A stretch of DNA of 57,926 bases from an uncultured Eubacteriales bacterium (GTDB lineage Bacteria; Bacillota; Clostridia; Christensenellales; UBA1242): contig CABUZJ010000006.1 of NCBI GenBank assembly GCA_902496015.1, positions 1 through 57,926 of the forward strand. Direction: 5' to 3'. Below the pieces are notes generated by a model that searched no databases, was not told the DNA's origin, and saw only the letters and a list, made by a program, of their open reading frames with translations. Positions 34,311-41,644 of this stretch are shown here, one piece after another; position 1 is the first letter of the stretch, and each line of letters opens with the position of its first letter. Position numbers and translations under genes: made by a program.

Positions 34311-34772
34311 TCAATGAGGCTGATCTATATTTAGTCTAAAGTCCTCACAATCTCTTTCAACAAGTCCAGCCTTAAAGAAAATCTTTTTCATTGCCTCCAC
34401 TGGTGTTTGTCCGATAATGTATGTACATCCTTCTTCCTTTACAAGTTTAACTACATTACTGATTAATTCTGTTCCTATTCCTTTACCTTGAAAATTTTTA
34501 TGCACCATGACACACTCAAGATGAACAAAAGGAGCATGTAAATCTGTAGGATAGTATTGCATATTTTTATAAACGTTAACACTCGCAACGATTTTCCCGT
34601 CAATATAGCAAGCATAAGTATAAGACCCTTTTGCCAAAATATCATTTTTATATATTTCCATTGCTTGCTCGACATCCCTATTTTTTATTTCGCAGTTTTC
34701 TATCATACAATAAATGTCGTAAACCATAGGAACATCTTCAACTGGAACTTTTTTAAATACTTTTTTATTCAT
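34311..34772 (-). CDS. GNAT family N-acetyltransferase
   Basis: 153 residues with the GNAT acetyl-CoA site VMVHKNFQGKGIGTELI (about residues 88-104; QGKGIG is the pyrophosphate loop), preceded by a strand pair (YACYIDGKIVASVNVY) and followed by the FFKAGLVER C-terminal motif. Substrate unknown. AAGGAAATA lies upstream of the ATG. It begins 38 bases downstream of the intact tRNA-Lys on the same strand, with no terminator between, so tRNA and mRNA are probably cut from one transcript. No antitoxin gene is next to it. Confidence 0.8.
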   Translation of the reverse strand: MNKKVFKKVPVEDVPMVYDIYCMIENCEIKNRDVEQAMEIYKNDILAKGSYTYACYIDGKIVASVNVYKNMQYYPTDLHAPFVHLECVMVHKNFQGKGIGTELISNVVKLVKEEGCTYIIGQTPVEAMKKIFFKAGLVERDCEDFRLNIDQPH

Positions 34773-34810
34773 GCACTATTTCCTTAGCTAGACTTTTAGT
34801 GAAGTATTTT

Positions 34811-34886
34811 TGGTGGACCAGCAGGGACTCGAACCCTGGACCCATTGATTAAGAGTCAATTGCTCTACCAACTGAGCTACTGGTCC
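34811..34886 (-). tRNA. tRNA-Lys(CUU), intact, carried inside the element
   Basis: A complete cloverleaf on the minus strand: acceptor GGACCAG/CTGGTCC, D-stem GCTC/GAGC, anticodon stem ATTGA/TCAAT with loop CTCTTAA (anticodon CTT, lysine AAG), T-arm CAGGG-TTCGAGT-CCCTG, encoded CCA. It differs in acceptor, anticodon stem and T-arm from the split tRNA-Lys whose halves flank the element, so it is not a simple duplicate. It also contains GATTAAGAG (34847-34855), a third copy of the att core. It has no promoter of its own that I can see; the split gene's promoter points at it. Confidence 0.95.
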
Positions 34887-34919
34887 ATAAATGTAGTTTA
34901 TACTCGTTTCGGAGCGTAT

Positions 34920-34928
34920 GATTAAGAG
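34920..34928. other. attR core (GATTAAGAG)
   Basis: Second boundary copy of the 9-base core, immediately joined on its right to the 5' half of the split tRNA-Lys. Around it GAGCG and CGCTC (34912-34916, 34933-34938 region) form an inverted repeat that could be the integrase core-binding arrangement. Confidence 0.8.
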
Positions 34929-34959
34929 TCGAACGCTCTGCCAACTGAGCTAATGACCC
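34922..34959 (-). tRNA. tRNA-Lys(CUU), 5' half (split by the integrated element)
   Basis: On the minus strand: acceptor strand GGGTCAT, TA, D-arm GCTC-AGTTGGCA-GAGC, anticodon strand TTCGA and loop CTCTTAA, then it breaks into element sequence. It pairs perfectly with the 3' half at 22256-22300. This half retains the tRNA promoter. Confidence 0.9.
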
Positions 34960-34977
34960 AAAACATGTAACGAAAAT

Positions 34978-35005
34978 ATTATATCATATTATTTAAAAAA
35001 ATCAA
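34978..35005 (-). promoter_or_regulatory. Promoter of the split tRNA-Lys, now reading into the element
   Basis: Minus strand: TTGATT (35005-35000), 16-base spacer, TATAAT (34983-34978); start expected near 34971, about 12 bases before the tRNA 5' end. Transcription passes the orphan 5' half and reaches the intact tRNA-Lys 35 bases further on. The remaining stretch up to the rsmD promoter is very AT-rich and empty. Confidence 0.7.
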
Positions 35006-35217
35006 CATTATTTTTAATTTTTATAATATTTTTTATTTTCAATTTATGAAATATATTTTTATAAGAAAATAATTTTATTAAAATTATATAACTTTAAGGA
35101 TTTAAAATTCTGCAAAATTATAATTAAAATATTAAATATTGCAAATATTTTATACAAATAAATTTAAAATTGCGTTTTTATTTACTTTTACATAATTTTA
35201 TTTGGCAAATATAATAG

Positions 35218-35247
35218 TTTACAAGATAACTAAAAATTTGTTATAAT
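35218..35247 (+). promoter_or_regulatory. Promoter of rsmD
   Basis: TTTACA (35218-35223), 18-base spacer, TATAAT (35242-35247), followed by AAGGAG at 35261-35266. Confidence 0.6.
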
Positions 35248-35276
35248 TTAATTGCATTTTAAGGAGCTGTTTGACT

Positions 35277-35819
35277 ATGAATGTAATAGCGGGGAAATAT
35301 AAAGGAAGGAAACTAAATACTGTTGAAAATAGTTCTACACGGCCTACACTTGCCAGAGTAAAAACTAGTCTTTTTTGTATGATTGATGAATATATTTCAA
35401 ATAGTATTGTTTTAGATTTGTTTGCTGGTAGTGGAGCATTGGGAATTGAATGTATTAGTCGCGGGGCTGAAATGGTTTATTTTTGTGACAGTCAAAAGGT
35501 TGCTTGTGATGTAATTGCGAGTAACTTAAAAAATATAACTGAACATTATAAAATTCTAAACTATGATTACAAAGTTGCACTTAATAGTTTAAAAAATGTT
35601 AAGTTTGATTTAGTTTTTTTAGATCCACCTTATATAACAGATTATGGTGAAAAAGCCATTGAAATATTAATTGACTATAATATGTTAAATAATGGAGCAG
35701 TTATTATATTTGAGCATGACGCTAAAAAAAGTTTGCAAACTTTATCAAAAGATTGTATAATTATTAAACAAAAAGTTTATGGCACAAAAATGATAACCAT
35801 TCTAAAATTTAAAGGATAG
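35277..35819 (+). CDS. rsmD: 16S rRNA m2G966 methyltransferase RsmD
   Basis: Methylates N2 of G966 in 16S rRNA. 180 residues beginning MNVIAGKYKGRKL, the family's start, then STRPT, the S-adenosylmethionine loop DLFAGSGALGIECISRGA (about 46-63) and the catalytic DPPY in VFLDPPYI (about 118). I take ATG 35277, because the family begins exactly here, although AAGGAG is nearer to an in-frame TTG at 35271. rsmD heads the ylb-type cluster in Firmicutes; coaD, usually next, is absent. Confidence 0.92.
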   Translation: MNVIAGKYKGRKLNTVENSSTRPTLARVKTSLFCMIDEYISNSIVLDLFAGSGALGIECISRGAEMVYFCDSQKVACDVIASNLKNITEHYKILNYDYKVALNSLKNVKFDLVFLDPPYITDYGEKAIEILIDYNMLNNGAVIIFEHDAKKSLQTLSKDCIIIKQKVYGTKMITILKFKG

Positions 35820-35822
35820 GGT

Positions 35823-36296
35823 ATGGAATTAAATAATATAATTGATGAACTTAAAGAAGAACTTATTAGCCAAAAAGGCTTTTTGTGGAGCAAGAAAAAC
35901 AAAGATAGCATAACTAAATGTTTAAATTTAGTTGACGAATTAAAATTGGCATTGCCTAGTGCTCTTCAAGAAGCAGGTTATATTATAAGTCAAAAACAAA
36001 AAATTCTAAATACTGCCCAAGAAACTGCAAATAAAATTTTAGCTGAGGCAAGTCATAAAGCAGAACAAATGGTTAGTGAAGATAAAATTGTTAAGCAAGC
36101 TCATGCGGAATGCGAAGCAGTGGTTGCAAATGCAAATAAAAAATGCAATCAACTTTATTCTTCAACACGAGATAATATTGATAAAATGTTAAAGGCAATT
36201 GAAGATTATTTAACGGATAATTTACATGTTGTTAGAAATAATAGAGAGGAGCTTGCAGGCGGGATTTTAATAAATAAAAAAGCAAAACAACAATAA
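35823..36296 (+). CDS. Coiled-coil protein of unknown function downstream of rsmD
   Basis: 157 residues, almost all helical with heptad-like Ala/Glu/Lys pattern (LNTAQETANKILAEASHKAE near the middle), resembling ATP-synthase b-type or DivIVA-type coiled coils found at this locus in Firmicutes. No membrane segment or enzymatic motif. It starts three bases after the rsmD stop and ends at a terminator, so it is the second and last gene of the unit. Role unknown; a scaffolding or division-related function is only a guess. Confidence 0.6.
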   Translation: MELNNIIDELKEELISQKGFLWSKKNKDSITKCLNLVDELKLALPSALQEAGYIISQKQKILNTAQETANKILAEASHKAEQMVSEDKIVKQAHAECEAVVANANKKCNQLYSSTRDNIDKMLKAIEDYLTDNLHVVRNNREELAGGILINKKAKQQ

Positions 36297-36301
36297 AAAA
36301 G

Positions 36302-36331
36302 ACAAGAAAAATTTCTTGTTTTTTATTTTTT
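36302..36331 (+). terminator. Intrinsic terminator after the rsmD operon
   Basis: ACAAGAAA / TTTCTTGT stem with a minimal loop and a T-rich tail. Confidence 0.75.
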
Positions 36332-36419
36332 ATAATTGAAGTTTTAAGTTTTTAATTTTAACTGTAAATAAAAAAGTCTCTTATTAATTTATTATTTTGA
36401 ATGAGAAATATAAATTTAT

Positions 36420-37631
36420 CTAGATTATAAAAATCTTGCAGATTAAGAAGCAAACTAACATAGTTAGAACTGCATGCATAATTTTTTGAAATATATATTT
36501 GTATGCTTTTATGCCTGTGCCACTAAGTAGGGTTAAGCTTTGAACAATTATCGAAATGCCACTGAATGAAAGAAGTCCAGAAGCACATACAACTTGCCAA
36601 GTTGAATTTCCTAATTTTGCCAATTCACTGCAACCCCTTGTCATTTCAATTATGCCACATAAAATGCCATTTGATAAATTTGATGGAGCTCCAAGTTTAA
36701 TTAAAACTAAATTTAAAAATTGTTCTAATGGTAGTAAAATATGCGTGGCTAAAACCATATCTATTAACATGAAGAAAACTGTAATGTAGGCTCCTACCAT
36801 TAAAATAGTTGAAATTGCATTGTAAACACTATTTCCTAAAAGTTTATCATAGTCAACTTTATTAGCTTCACATTTTGTTGGGTTGCATATTGGCTTTAAA
36901 TCTTCATTTTGTTTAATTTCATTTAATTTAGTAGTGTTTAATGTTTTCTTTGTAATTATGCAATTGTTTAAAGTGCTTAAAGTTTGGTTTGAGTTAATAA
37001 CATTATTGGTTAACAAAGGTTTTAAATTAGTTGAAAATAACTTTTTTCTTTTTAAAACTGATTTTAATTTATATGTGTTGCAATAAATTAAACCATTTAA
37101 TAAACTAGCCACTAGGTGACTAATAAAAATTATAATACCAATTTTAAAAGAGCCAAACATGCTTACTCCAACTGTGCCAAGTGTGAAAACTGGACCAGAA
37201 ACAGAGCAAAAACTTAATATTTTTTGACTTTCTTCTTTATTTATAACATTTGATTTAATAAGGTCGGCACTTAATTTAGCACCCATAGGATAGCCACACA
37301 ATGCACTCATTATAAAAATATAACTAGAAATTCCAGACACATGAAATAGTTTATTCGTTAGTTTTGAAAATACTTTACTTAATTTCTTAACAAATCCTAA
37401 ATCTGTTAAAATTTTAGTTAAAATTAAAAAGGGAAATAATCCTGGAAAAACACAATTAGCAAATAACATAAAACCAGTTTTAACGCTTTCATTATATTTA
37501 GTTGGGTTGCTAATTAAAATTATTATTATTGTTAATACTAAAATAGATAGTAAAATTGGAAGAAATTTTTTTAACTTAATTTTATTTGTTTTACTTTTTC
37601 TATTTATTAAGTTATTATTAATATTGAACAT
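36420..37631 (-). CDS. ylbJ: YlbJ-like sporulation integral membrane protein
   Basis: 403 residues with about eight membrane helices and the nucleoside-recognition (Gate) domain signatures: FANCVFPGLFPFLILTKIL, then SALCGYPMGAKL, CSVSGPVFTLGTVG and NGILCGIIEMTRG. In Bacillus, ylbJ is expressed during sporulation and needed for resistant spores. A Lys/Asn-rich cytosolic insert (about 185-260) is longer than I would expect. Only a weak ribosome site precedes the ATG. It is divergent from the patatin gene with a 29-base gap, and keeps the ylbJ-ylbK order seen in Bacillus. Confidence 0.85.
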   Translation of the reverse strand: MFNINNNLINRKSKTNKIKLKKFLPILLSILVLTIIIILISNPTKYNESVKTGFMLFANCVFPGLFPFLILTKILTDLGFVKKLSKVFSKLTNKLFHVSGISSYIFIMSALCGYPMGAKLSADLIKSNVINKEESQKILSFCSVSGPVFTLGTVGVSMFGSFKIGIIIFISHLVASLLNGLIYCNTYKLKSVLKRKKLFSTNLKPLLTNNVINSNQTLSTLNNCIITKKTLNTTKLNEIKQNEDLKPICNPTKCEANKVDYDKLLGNSVYNAISTILMVGAYITVFFMLIDMVLATHILLPLEQFLNLVLIKLGAPSNLSNGILCGIIEMTRGCSELAKLGNSTWQVVCASGLLSFSGISIIVQSLTLLSGTGIKAYKYIFQKIMHAVLTMLVCFLICKIFII

Positions 37632-37660
37632 ATTAAAATTTATGCAAGGAGAAAATTATA

Positions 37661-38455
37661 ATGCAAGGTTTACCTAAAATTGGTTTAGCGTTAGGGTCAG
37701 GCAGTGCCTATGGTTTTGCTTATTTAGGGTTGCTTGAAGAGTTTGAAAAAGCTAAGATTCCAATTTATTGTATTAGTGGTTGTTCTATTGGTGCAATAAT
37801 TGGTGGGCTTTATGCTGCTGGTGCAACAATTAATCAACTTACAAATTTTGCAAAGAAATTACGATTTTCTCAAATTATTGATTTTGGTGTTGGTGGACTT
37901 GGCATTGTTAAAGGTAATAGAGCGGTTAAGCAACTAAAAAGGGCTTTTTCATTATTTAAAATTGATGAAAACATTGAACAATGCAAAATAAAGTTTGGTT
38001 GCAAGGCAACAGACTTATTGTCTGCTAAGTCTATTGCAATGACAAAGGGTAGTTTAATTGATGCAATGCGTGCAAGTTTTTCTATTCCTGGAATTTTTAG
38101 ACCTTATGATTTAAACGGCCACTTATTTATTGATGGGGGACCAATTTGTAGGGTTCCAGTTAGGCTTGCTAAAGAAATGGGTGCAGATGTGGTGATTGGG
38201 GTAGATTGCGTGGGTTCTAATTTACCAATGACCAAACAAGAACTTAATAGTTATCCTAAACTTATAACTAGAATTATGTTTATTATGGATTATAATGCTA
38301 GTAAGGAAGAAATGGCAGAAGCAGATATTTTGGTTGATATGCATCAAGATGGCATAGACCCAATTAGTTTAAAGCATATAGATATGGCTATTAAATATGG
38401 CAAGAAATATGGCAAACAAGTGGTGAAACAACTTAAAGAAAAATATAATTTTTAG
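37661..38455 (+). CDS. Patatin-like phospholipase (YlbK/RssA-like)
   Basis: A 264-residue patatin-fold acyl hydrolase. Catalytic serine Ser42 lies in GCSIG (residues 40-44), the aspartate of the dyad is Asp158 in LFIDGG, and the oxyanion loop is LGSGSAYG near residue 11. This short single-domain form is the RssA/YlbK branch. It sits between ylbJ and tmcAL (ylbM) as in Bacillus. AAGGAGAAAATT precedes ATG 37661. Substrates of this branch are poorly known. Confidence 0.88.
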   Translation: MQGLPKIGLALGSGSAYGFAYLGLLEEFEKAKIPIYCISGCSIGAIIGGLYAAGATINQLTNFAKKLRFSQIIDFGVGGLGIVKGNRAVKQLKRAFSLFKIDENIEQCKIKFGCKATDLLSAKSIAMTKGSLIDAMRASFSIPGIFRPYDLNGHLFIDGGPICRVPVRLAKEMGADVVIGVDCVGSNLPMTKQELNSYPKLITRIMFIMDYNASKEEMAEADILVDMHQDGIDPISLKHIDMAIKYGKKYGKQVVKQLKEKYNF

Positions 38456-38466
38456 GAGCATAGGAT

Positions 38467-39288
38467 ATGCAAAAGGATAAAACAAAAGAACCAAAAATAA
38501 AAACAGAATCAAGAACTTTTAAAACTGAAATAATAATGTTTTTTATATTTACACTAGTGGGTGTCGGCTTAATTTTGCTTAAAGCAGATGGTTGGTTGTC
38601 TTTGATTGTTTTAATTTTAGGTCTTTTAAGTTTATATTTAAATGATGTTAGCAATTGGCTGGATTTGTTTTTAGGGCTATTATGGAGTGGTGCTTATTGT
38701 TATTTTAGTATTTCTAATGGATTATTAGCTCAAGCAATTTTAGTTTCTGCATTTTACTTATTTATTAATATTTACAATATTTTCACGAAAACAAAAAATA
38801 TTAATATTGTTGAAGAAAATAAAAGATTAAAAGGATATCAAATTGTTGCATTGTGTGTAACTTCTATTTGTGTTGCAGTCGGCACTTATTTTTTAATAAG
38901 CCTTTGGGCAGAACAAAGACTAGCAATATTTGACACTTTGTGTGCGGTTTTGCTGTGTGTTAGCCTTTACATGATGTTAAAGCGTTCTGTTGAATATTTT
39001 TTAGTTAGGCTAATTGCAATGATTGCAATTGTTGCATTATGGGTAACTGTTGCTTTGCTTTACAATTTTGGTGTGGGGTGCATGAATATTGCAGTTATGT
39101 TTATTGCATTTATTCTTTATGATAATATTAGGATTAGAAAATGGTCTTTAAGCGTTAAAAAAGCAAAGCAAGATAGCATATTTAATTCTAGCGAATATAA
39201 AGAAGCAGAATCAAGATATAGGAGAGCCAATAGAAAGGGTTTGCCACAAAAGTCAATTGGTGTTGATAAAGATGATGAAAGAAGATAA
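38467..39288 (+). CDS. Multi-pass membrane protein, PnuC-like
   Basis: 273 residues with about eight membrane helices and a basic cytosolic tail. FDTLCAVLLCVSLYMMLKRSVEYF (shown here only as the pattern D-T-x-x-A-V...L-M-x-x-R-x-V-E) and a YLFINIYNIFTKT helix resemble PnuC-type vitamin B3 riboside transporters, where a Lys/Arg-x-x-E-x-W/F pair is conserved. The match is partial, so membrane protein of unknown function is the safe alternative. AGGAGCATAGG precedes the ATG. It is 11 bases after the patatin gene and occupies the place of ylbL. Confidence 0.5.
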   Translation: MQKDKTKEPKIKTESRTFKTEIIMFFIFTLVGVGLILLKADGWLSLIVLILGLLSLYLNDVSNWLDLFLGLLWSGAYCYFSISNGLLAQAILVSAFYLFINIYNIFTKTKNINIVEENKRLKGYQIVALCVTSICVAVGTYFLISLWAEQRLAIFDTLCAVLLCVSLYMMLKRSVEYFLVRLIAMIAIVALWVTVALLYNFGVGCMNIAVMFIAFILYDNIRIRKWSLSVKKAKQDSIFNSSEYKEAESRYRRANRKGLPQKSIGVDKDDERR

Positions 39289-39312
39289 AATCTGCCATTA
39301 GGCAGATTTTTT
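39287..39312. terminator. Bidirectional terminator, PnuC-like gene / tmcAL
   Basis: AAAATCTGCC-ATTA-GGCAGATTTT plus T-run; it separates convergent genes and overlaps the tmcAL stop region. Confidence 0.88.
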
Positions 39313-40492
39313 AAATAAATTTTGTTCCTGTTGTTAAATCATTATTGTGATTTATGTTTTGAAAGTTATTGTAAACATTTGAAGCGTAAAGGTCAAAATT
39401 AATGCTTTCATTGGCATATTTTTTATAATCGTCAATATTTACAATAATTTTAGCAATGCCTTGTCTTAAATACTTTATGTTGGCTTTGTTTTCATTTTTT
39501 GTGCATAGAAGTTTTAAAACACAATCTTGGCTAAAAATTTTTGATTGCATACTTTTACTAAATTTTAAACTTGCATATAAAATTAACCGTGCGATGCGAG
39601 ACATGCGATATCTTTTTCCCGAAACTTCCTTTATTATGTTTGAAATATCATTTTGATTATTAGTACTTTTTATCAGGGCATATTCAACCCCTTCATTATA
39701 ATCAAAAAGTGTGGCCAGATAATTAGGAGTGCTATTTCTTAGATTAAATCTTAAAAATAAATTAAAGGCTTCAAAGTTAAATTTGATATTGTTTTTTAAA
39801 AAGTTGAATGTAATATATGGGACGAAATCTTTCACTTTTTCTAATTGGTTTACTTTACAGAGTTGTCTAATTGCAGTTGCACCTAAAAATTGGTTACATT
39901 TAATAATTGAGTTGTATCCATTATCAATTCTTTTTACTGTTAAGGCAATTAAAGGGCTTTTCAATTTTTTAATAGCTTTTAAATATTCAATAGCCAATAT
40001 ATTATTTGGCCCTGAAAAAATTGTTTTTATGTCTATGTTTTTAAGTTCGCATGATAGGGCAGTTTGCAGTGCATTGTTATAATTATTACCTAATTTTATT
40101 TGTTCTTTTAAAAGTTTAATAAAACTTTGTGGTGGACAACTTAAAAATGTTGCAATTTTTTCTAATATGTTTAAATCTCCACATTCACTTCCAAAAACAA
40201 TGTGACTAACATTTTTAAGTTCAGTTAATGCTTTAATTGCACCTTCTGCAAAGTTTTGGGCGGGAGAAATGGCAAAAGCGGTTGGAAGTTCTAAGCAAAA
40301 ATCACAACCCATTTTAACGCAAAGTTCGGCACGCTTATATTTATCTAATATTGCAGGTTCACCGCGTTGAGTAAAATCACCACTCATTAGTGCTAAAATT
40401 GGAAGGCTTGTTAATTGTTTTGCTTGGTCTATTAAATATTTGTGTCCATTTGTTAAGGGGTTAAATTCACAAATAATTCCACAAAATCTCAT
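39311..40492 (-). CDS. tmcAL: tRNA(Met) cytidine acetate ligase TmcAL
   Basis: TmcAL (YlbM) uses acetate and ATP to form N4-acetylcytidine at the wobble base of elongator tRNA-Met. The 393-residue protein starts with the nucleotidyltransferase pattern GIICEFNPLTNGH (HxGH-type motif as TNGH), then LMSGDFTQRGEPA and the FGSECG segment near residue 98. AGGAGAGA precedes the ATG on the minus strand. It belongs to the conserved ylbJ-K-M-N-rpmF neighbourhood. Its acetate requirement makes the adjacent pta-ackA pair suggestive, but no functional link is shown. Confidence 0.9.
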   Translation of the reverse strand: MRFCGIICEFNPLTNGHKYLIDQAKQLTSLPILALMSGDFTQRGEPAILDKYKRAELCVKMGCDFCLELPTAFAISPAQNFAEGAIKALTELKNVSHIVFGSECGDLNILEKIATFLSCPPQSFIKLLKEQIKLGNNYNNALQTALSCELKNIDIKTIFSGPNNILAIEYLKAIKKLKSPLIALTVKRIDNGYNSIIKCNQFLGATAIRQLCKVNQLEKVKDFVPYITFNFLKNNIKFNFEAFNLFLRFNLRNSTPNYLATLFDYNEGVEYALIKSTNNQNDISNIIKEVSGKRYRMSRIARLILYASLKFSKSMQSKIFSQDCVLKLLCTKNENKANIKYLRQGIAKIIVNIDDYKKYANESINFDLYASNVYNNFQNINHNNDLTTGTKFI

Positions 40493-40510
40493 ATTCTCTC
40501 CTAATTTAAT

Positions 40511-40538
40511 TTGAATTAATGGTTAAATAGTGTATAAT
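40511..40538 (+). promoter_or_regulatory. Promoter of pta-ackA
   Basis: TTGAAT (40511-40516), 16-base spacer, TATAAT (40533-40538); GTGGGGGAG is the ribosome site before ATG 40604. Confidence 0.6.
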
Positions 40539-40603
40539 TATTTTTAATACTAATTTCATAATTAGTGTAACAAAAAATTATATTTTTTTCAAGTGGGGGA
40601 GCA

Positions 40604-41614
40604 ATGAAATCTAATAATTTATTCGATAATTTTATAGAAAAGGCAAAAGGTTCTAGTGTTAAAATTGTTTTACCAGAAGGAGAAGATAAAAGAGTTCAAG
40701 AGGCTGCACAACTTGCTACCAGTAAAAAACTTGGCAAAATTATTTTGCTTGGAAATGTTGATAACATAAAATCGAAATTGTCTAAAACCATGACAAATAA
40801 AATAGAAATTATTGATCCTGAAAAATCGCAAGAATTACGAAAACTTTATGCAAATAAGTTATATGAACTTAGAAAGCATAAGGGCATGACACCAGCTGAA
40901 GCGGAAGCCCAAGTGAAAAAACCAATAATATTTGCTACAATGATGCTTTATTGTGGTGATGCAGATGGAATTGTTGCAGGCGTGAGTCTTAAAACAAGTG
41001 ATGTTATTCGCCCAGCGTTCCAAATAATAAAGGCAAAGCAAGGAGTTACTAAGGTGTCGAGCATTATGCTAATGCAAATACCTAAAAATTTACCTATTGG
41101 TGAAAATGGTGTTTTAATTTTTGCAGATTGCGGTGTTATTCCTGAACCAACTGACCAAGAACTTGCAGACATAGCAATTACTAGTGCTATAACGGCAAAA
41201 AAGTTATGTGGAATAAACCCTAAAGTTGCAATGCTTTCATATTCAACAAACAGCACAGAAGATACAGGTGTTGAAAGCGTTGAAAAAATAAAAAGAGCAG
41301 TGCAAATAGCAAAATCTAAGTATCCTAATCTTTTGATTGAGGGCGAAATTCAGGCAGACGCTGCAATAGTTCCAGAGGTTGCAGACTTAAAAAATCCAAA
41401 TTCTGTTTTAAAAGGGAAGGCGAATGTTTTAGTTTTTCCTGATTTAAATAGTGCTAATATTGCCTATAAATTAGTTCAACGCATTGCAAAAGTACATGCT
41501 GTGGGACCATTGCTTCAAGGTTTGAATAAACCTGTAAATGATATGTCACGCGGGGCAACAGCACAAGAAATGGTGCAAGCAATTGCAATAACAATATTGC
41601 AATCTAAAAATTAG
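40604..41614 (+). CDS. pta: Phosphate acetyltransferase
   Basis: Converts acetyl-CoA and phosphate to acetyl phosphate, the first step of acetate and ATP formation. 336 residues is the short Pta form without regulatory N-terminal domains. Visible family features are VLPEGEDKRVQEAA near residue 22, GDADGIVAGV (~123), MLSYSTNSTEDTG (~209) and the C-terminal NVLVFPDLNSANIAYKLVQR (~262). It is followed after 30 bases by ackA, so the two form an operon. Confidence 0.95.
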   Translation: MKSNNLFDNFIEKAKGSSVKIVLPEGEDKRVQEAAQLATSKKLGKIILLGNVDNIKSKLSKTMTNKIEIIDPEKSQELRKLYANKLYELRKHKGMTPAEAEAQVKKPIIFATMMLYCGDADGIVAGVSLKTSDVIRPAFQIIKAKQGVTKVSSIMLMQIPKNLPIGENGVLIFADCGVIPEPTDQELADIAITSAITAKKLCGINPKVAMLSYSTNSTEDTGVESVEKIKRAVQIAKSKYPNLLIEGEIQADAAIVPEVADLKNPNSVLKGKANVLVFPDLNSANIAYKLVQRIAKVHAVGPLLQGLNKPVNDMSRGATAQEMVQAIAITILQSKN

Positions 41615-41644
41615 TGTTGTATAATAAAAAAATAAGGAGTTATT

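Larger units (their letters stand above)
22292..34928. mobile_element. 12.6 kb integrative element inserted in tRNA-Lys, carrying a Druantia-like pair
   Basis: Bounded by attL and attR cores 12,628 bases apart, each joined to half of the same tRNA-Lys gene. It encodes a tyrosine integrase and Xis-like protein near the right end, a complete replacement tRNA-Lys, a GNAT, an HTH protein, a small accessory protein with an oriT-like region, and a two-gene helicase system as main cargo. No relaxase or conjugation genes are present, so it would be a mobilisable or satellite-type element. The integrase-proximal end abuts the tRNA, as usual. Confidence 0.85.

Noticed and set aside
34311..34772. GNAT as a tRNA-acetylating toxin of a toxin-antitoxin pair
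   Set aside because: The proximity to tRNA-Lys is suggestive, but there is no ribbon-helix-helix antitoxin gene beside it and the sequence has no toxin-specific mark that I can name.
34475..34787. Open frames overlapping the GNAT gene on both strands
   Set aside because: Shadows of the GNAT coding sequence, which has the conserved acetyl-CoA motif and a ribosome site.
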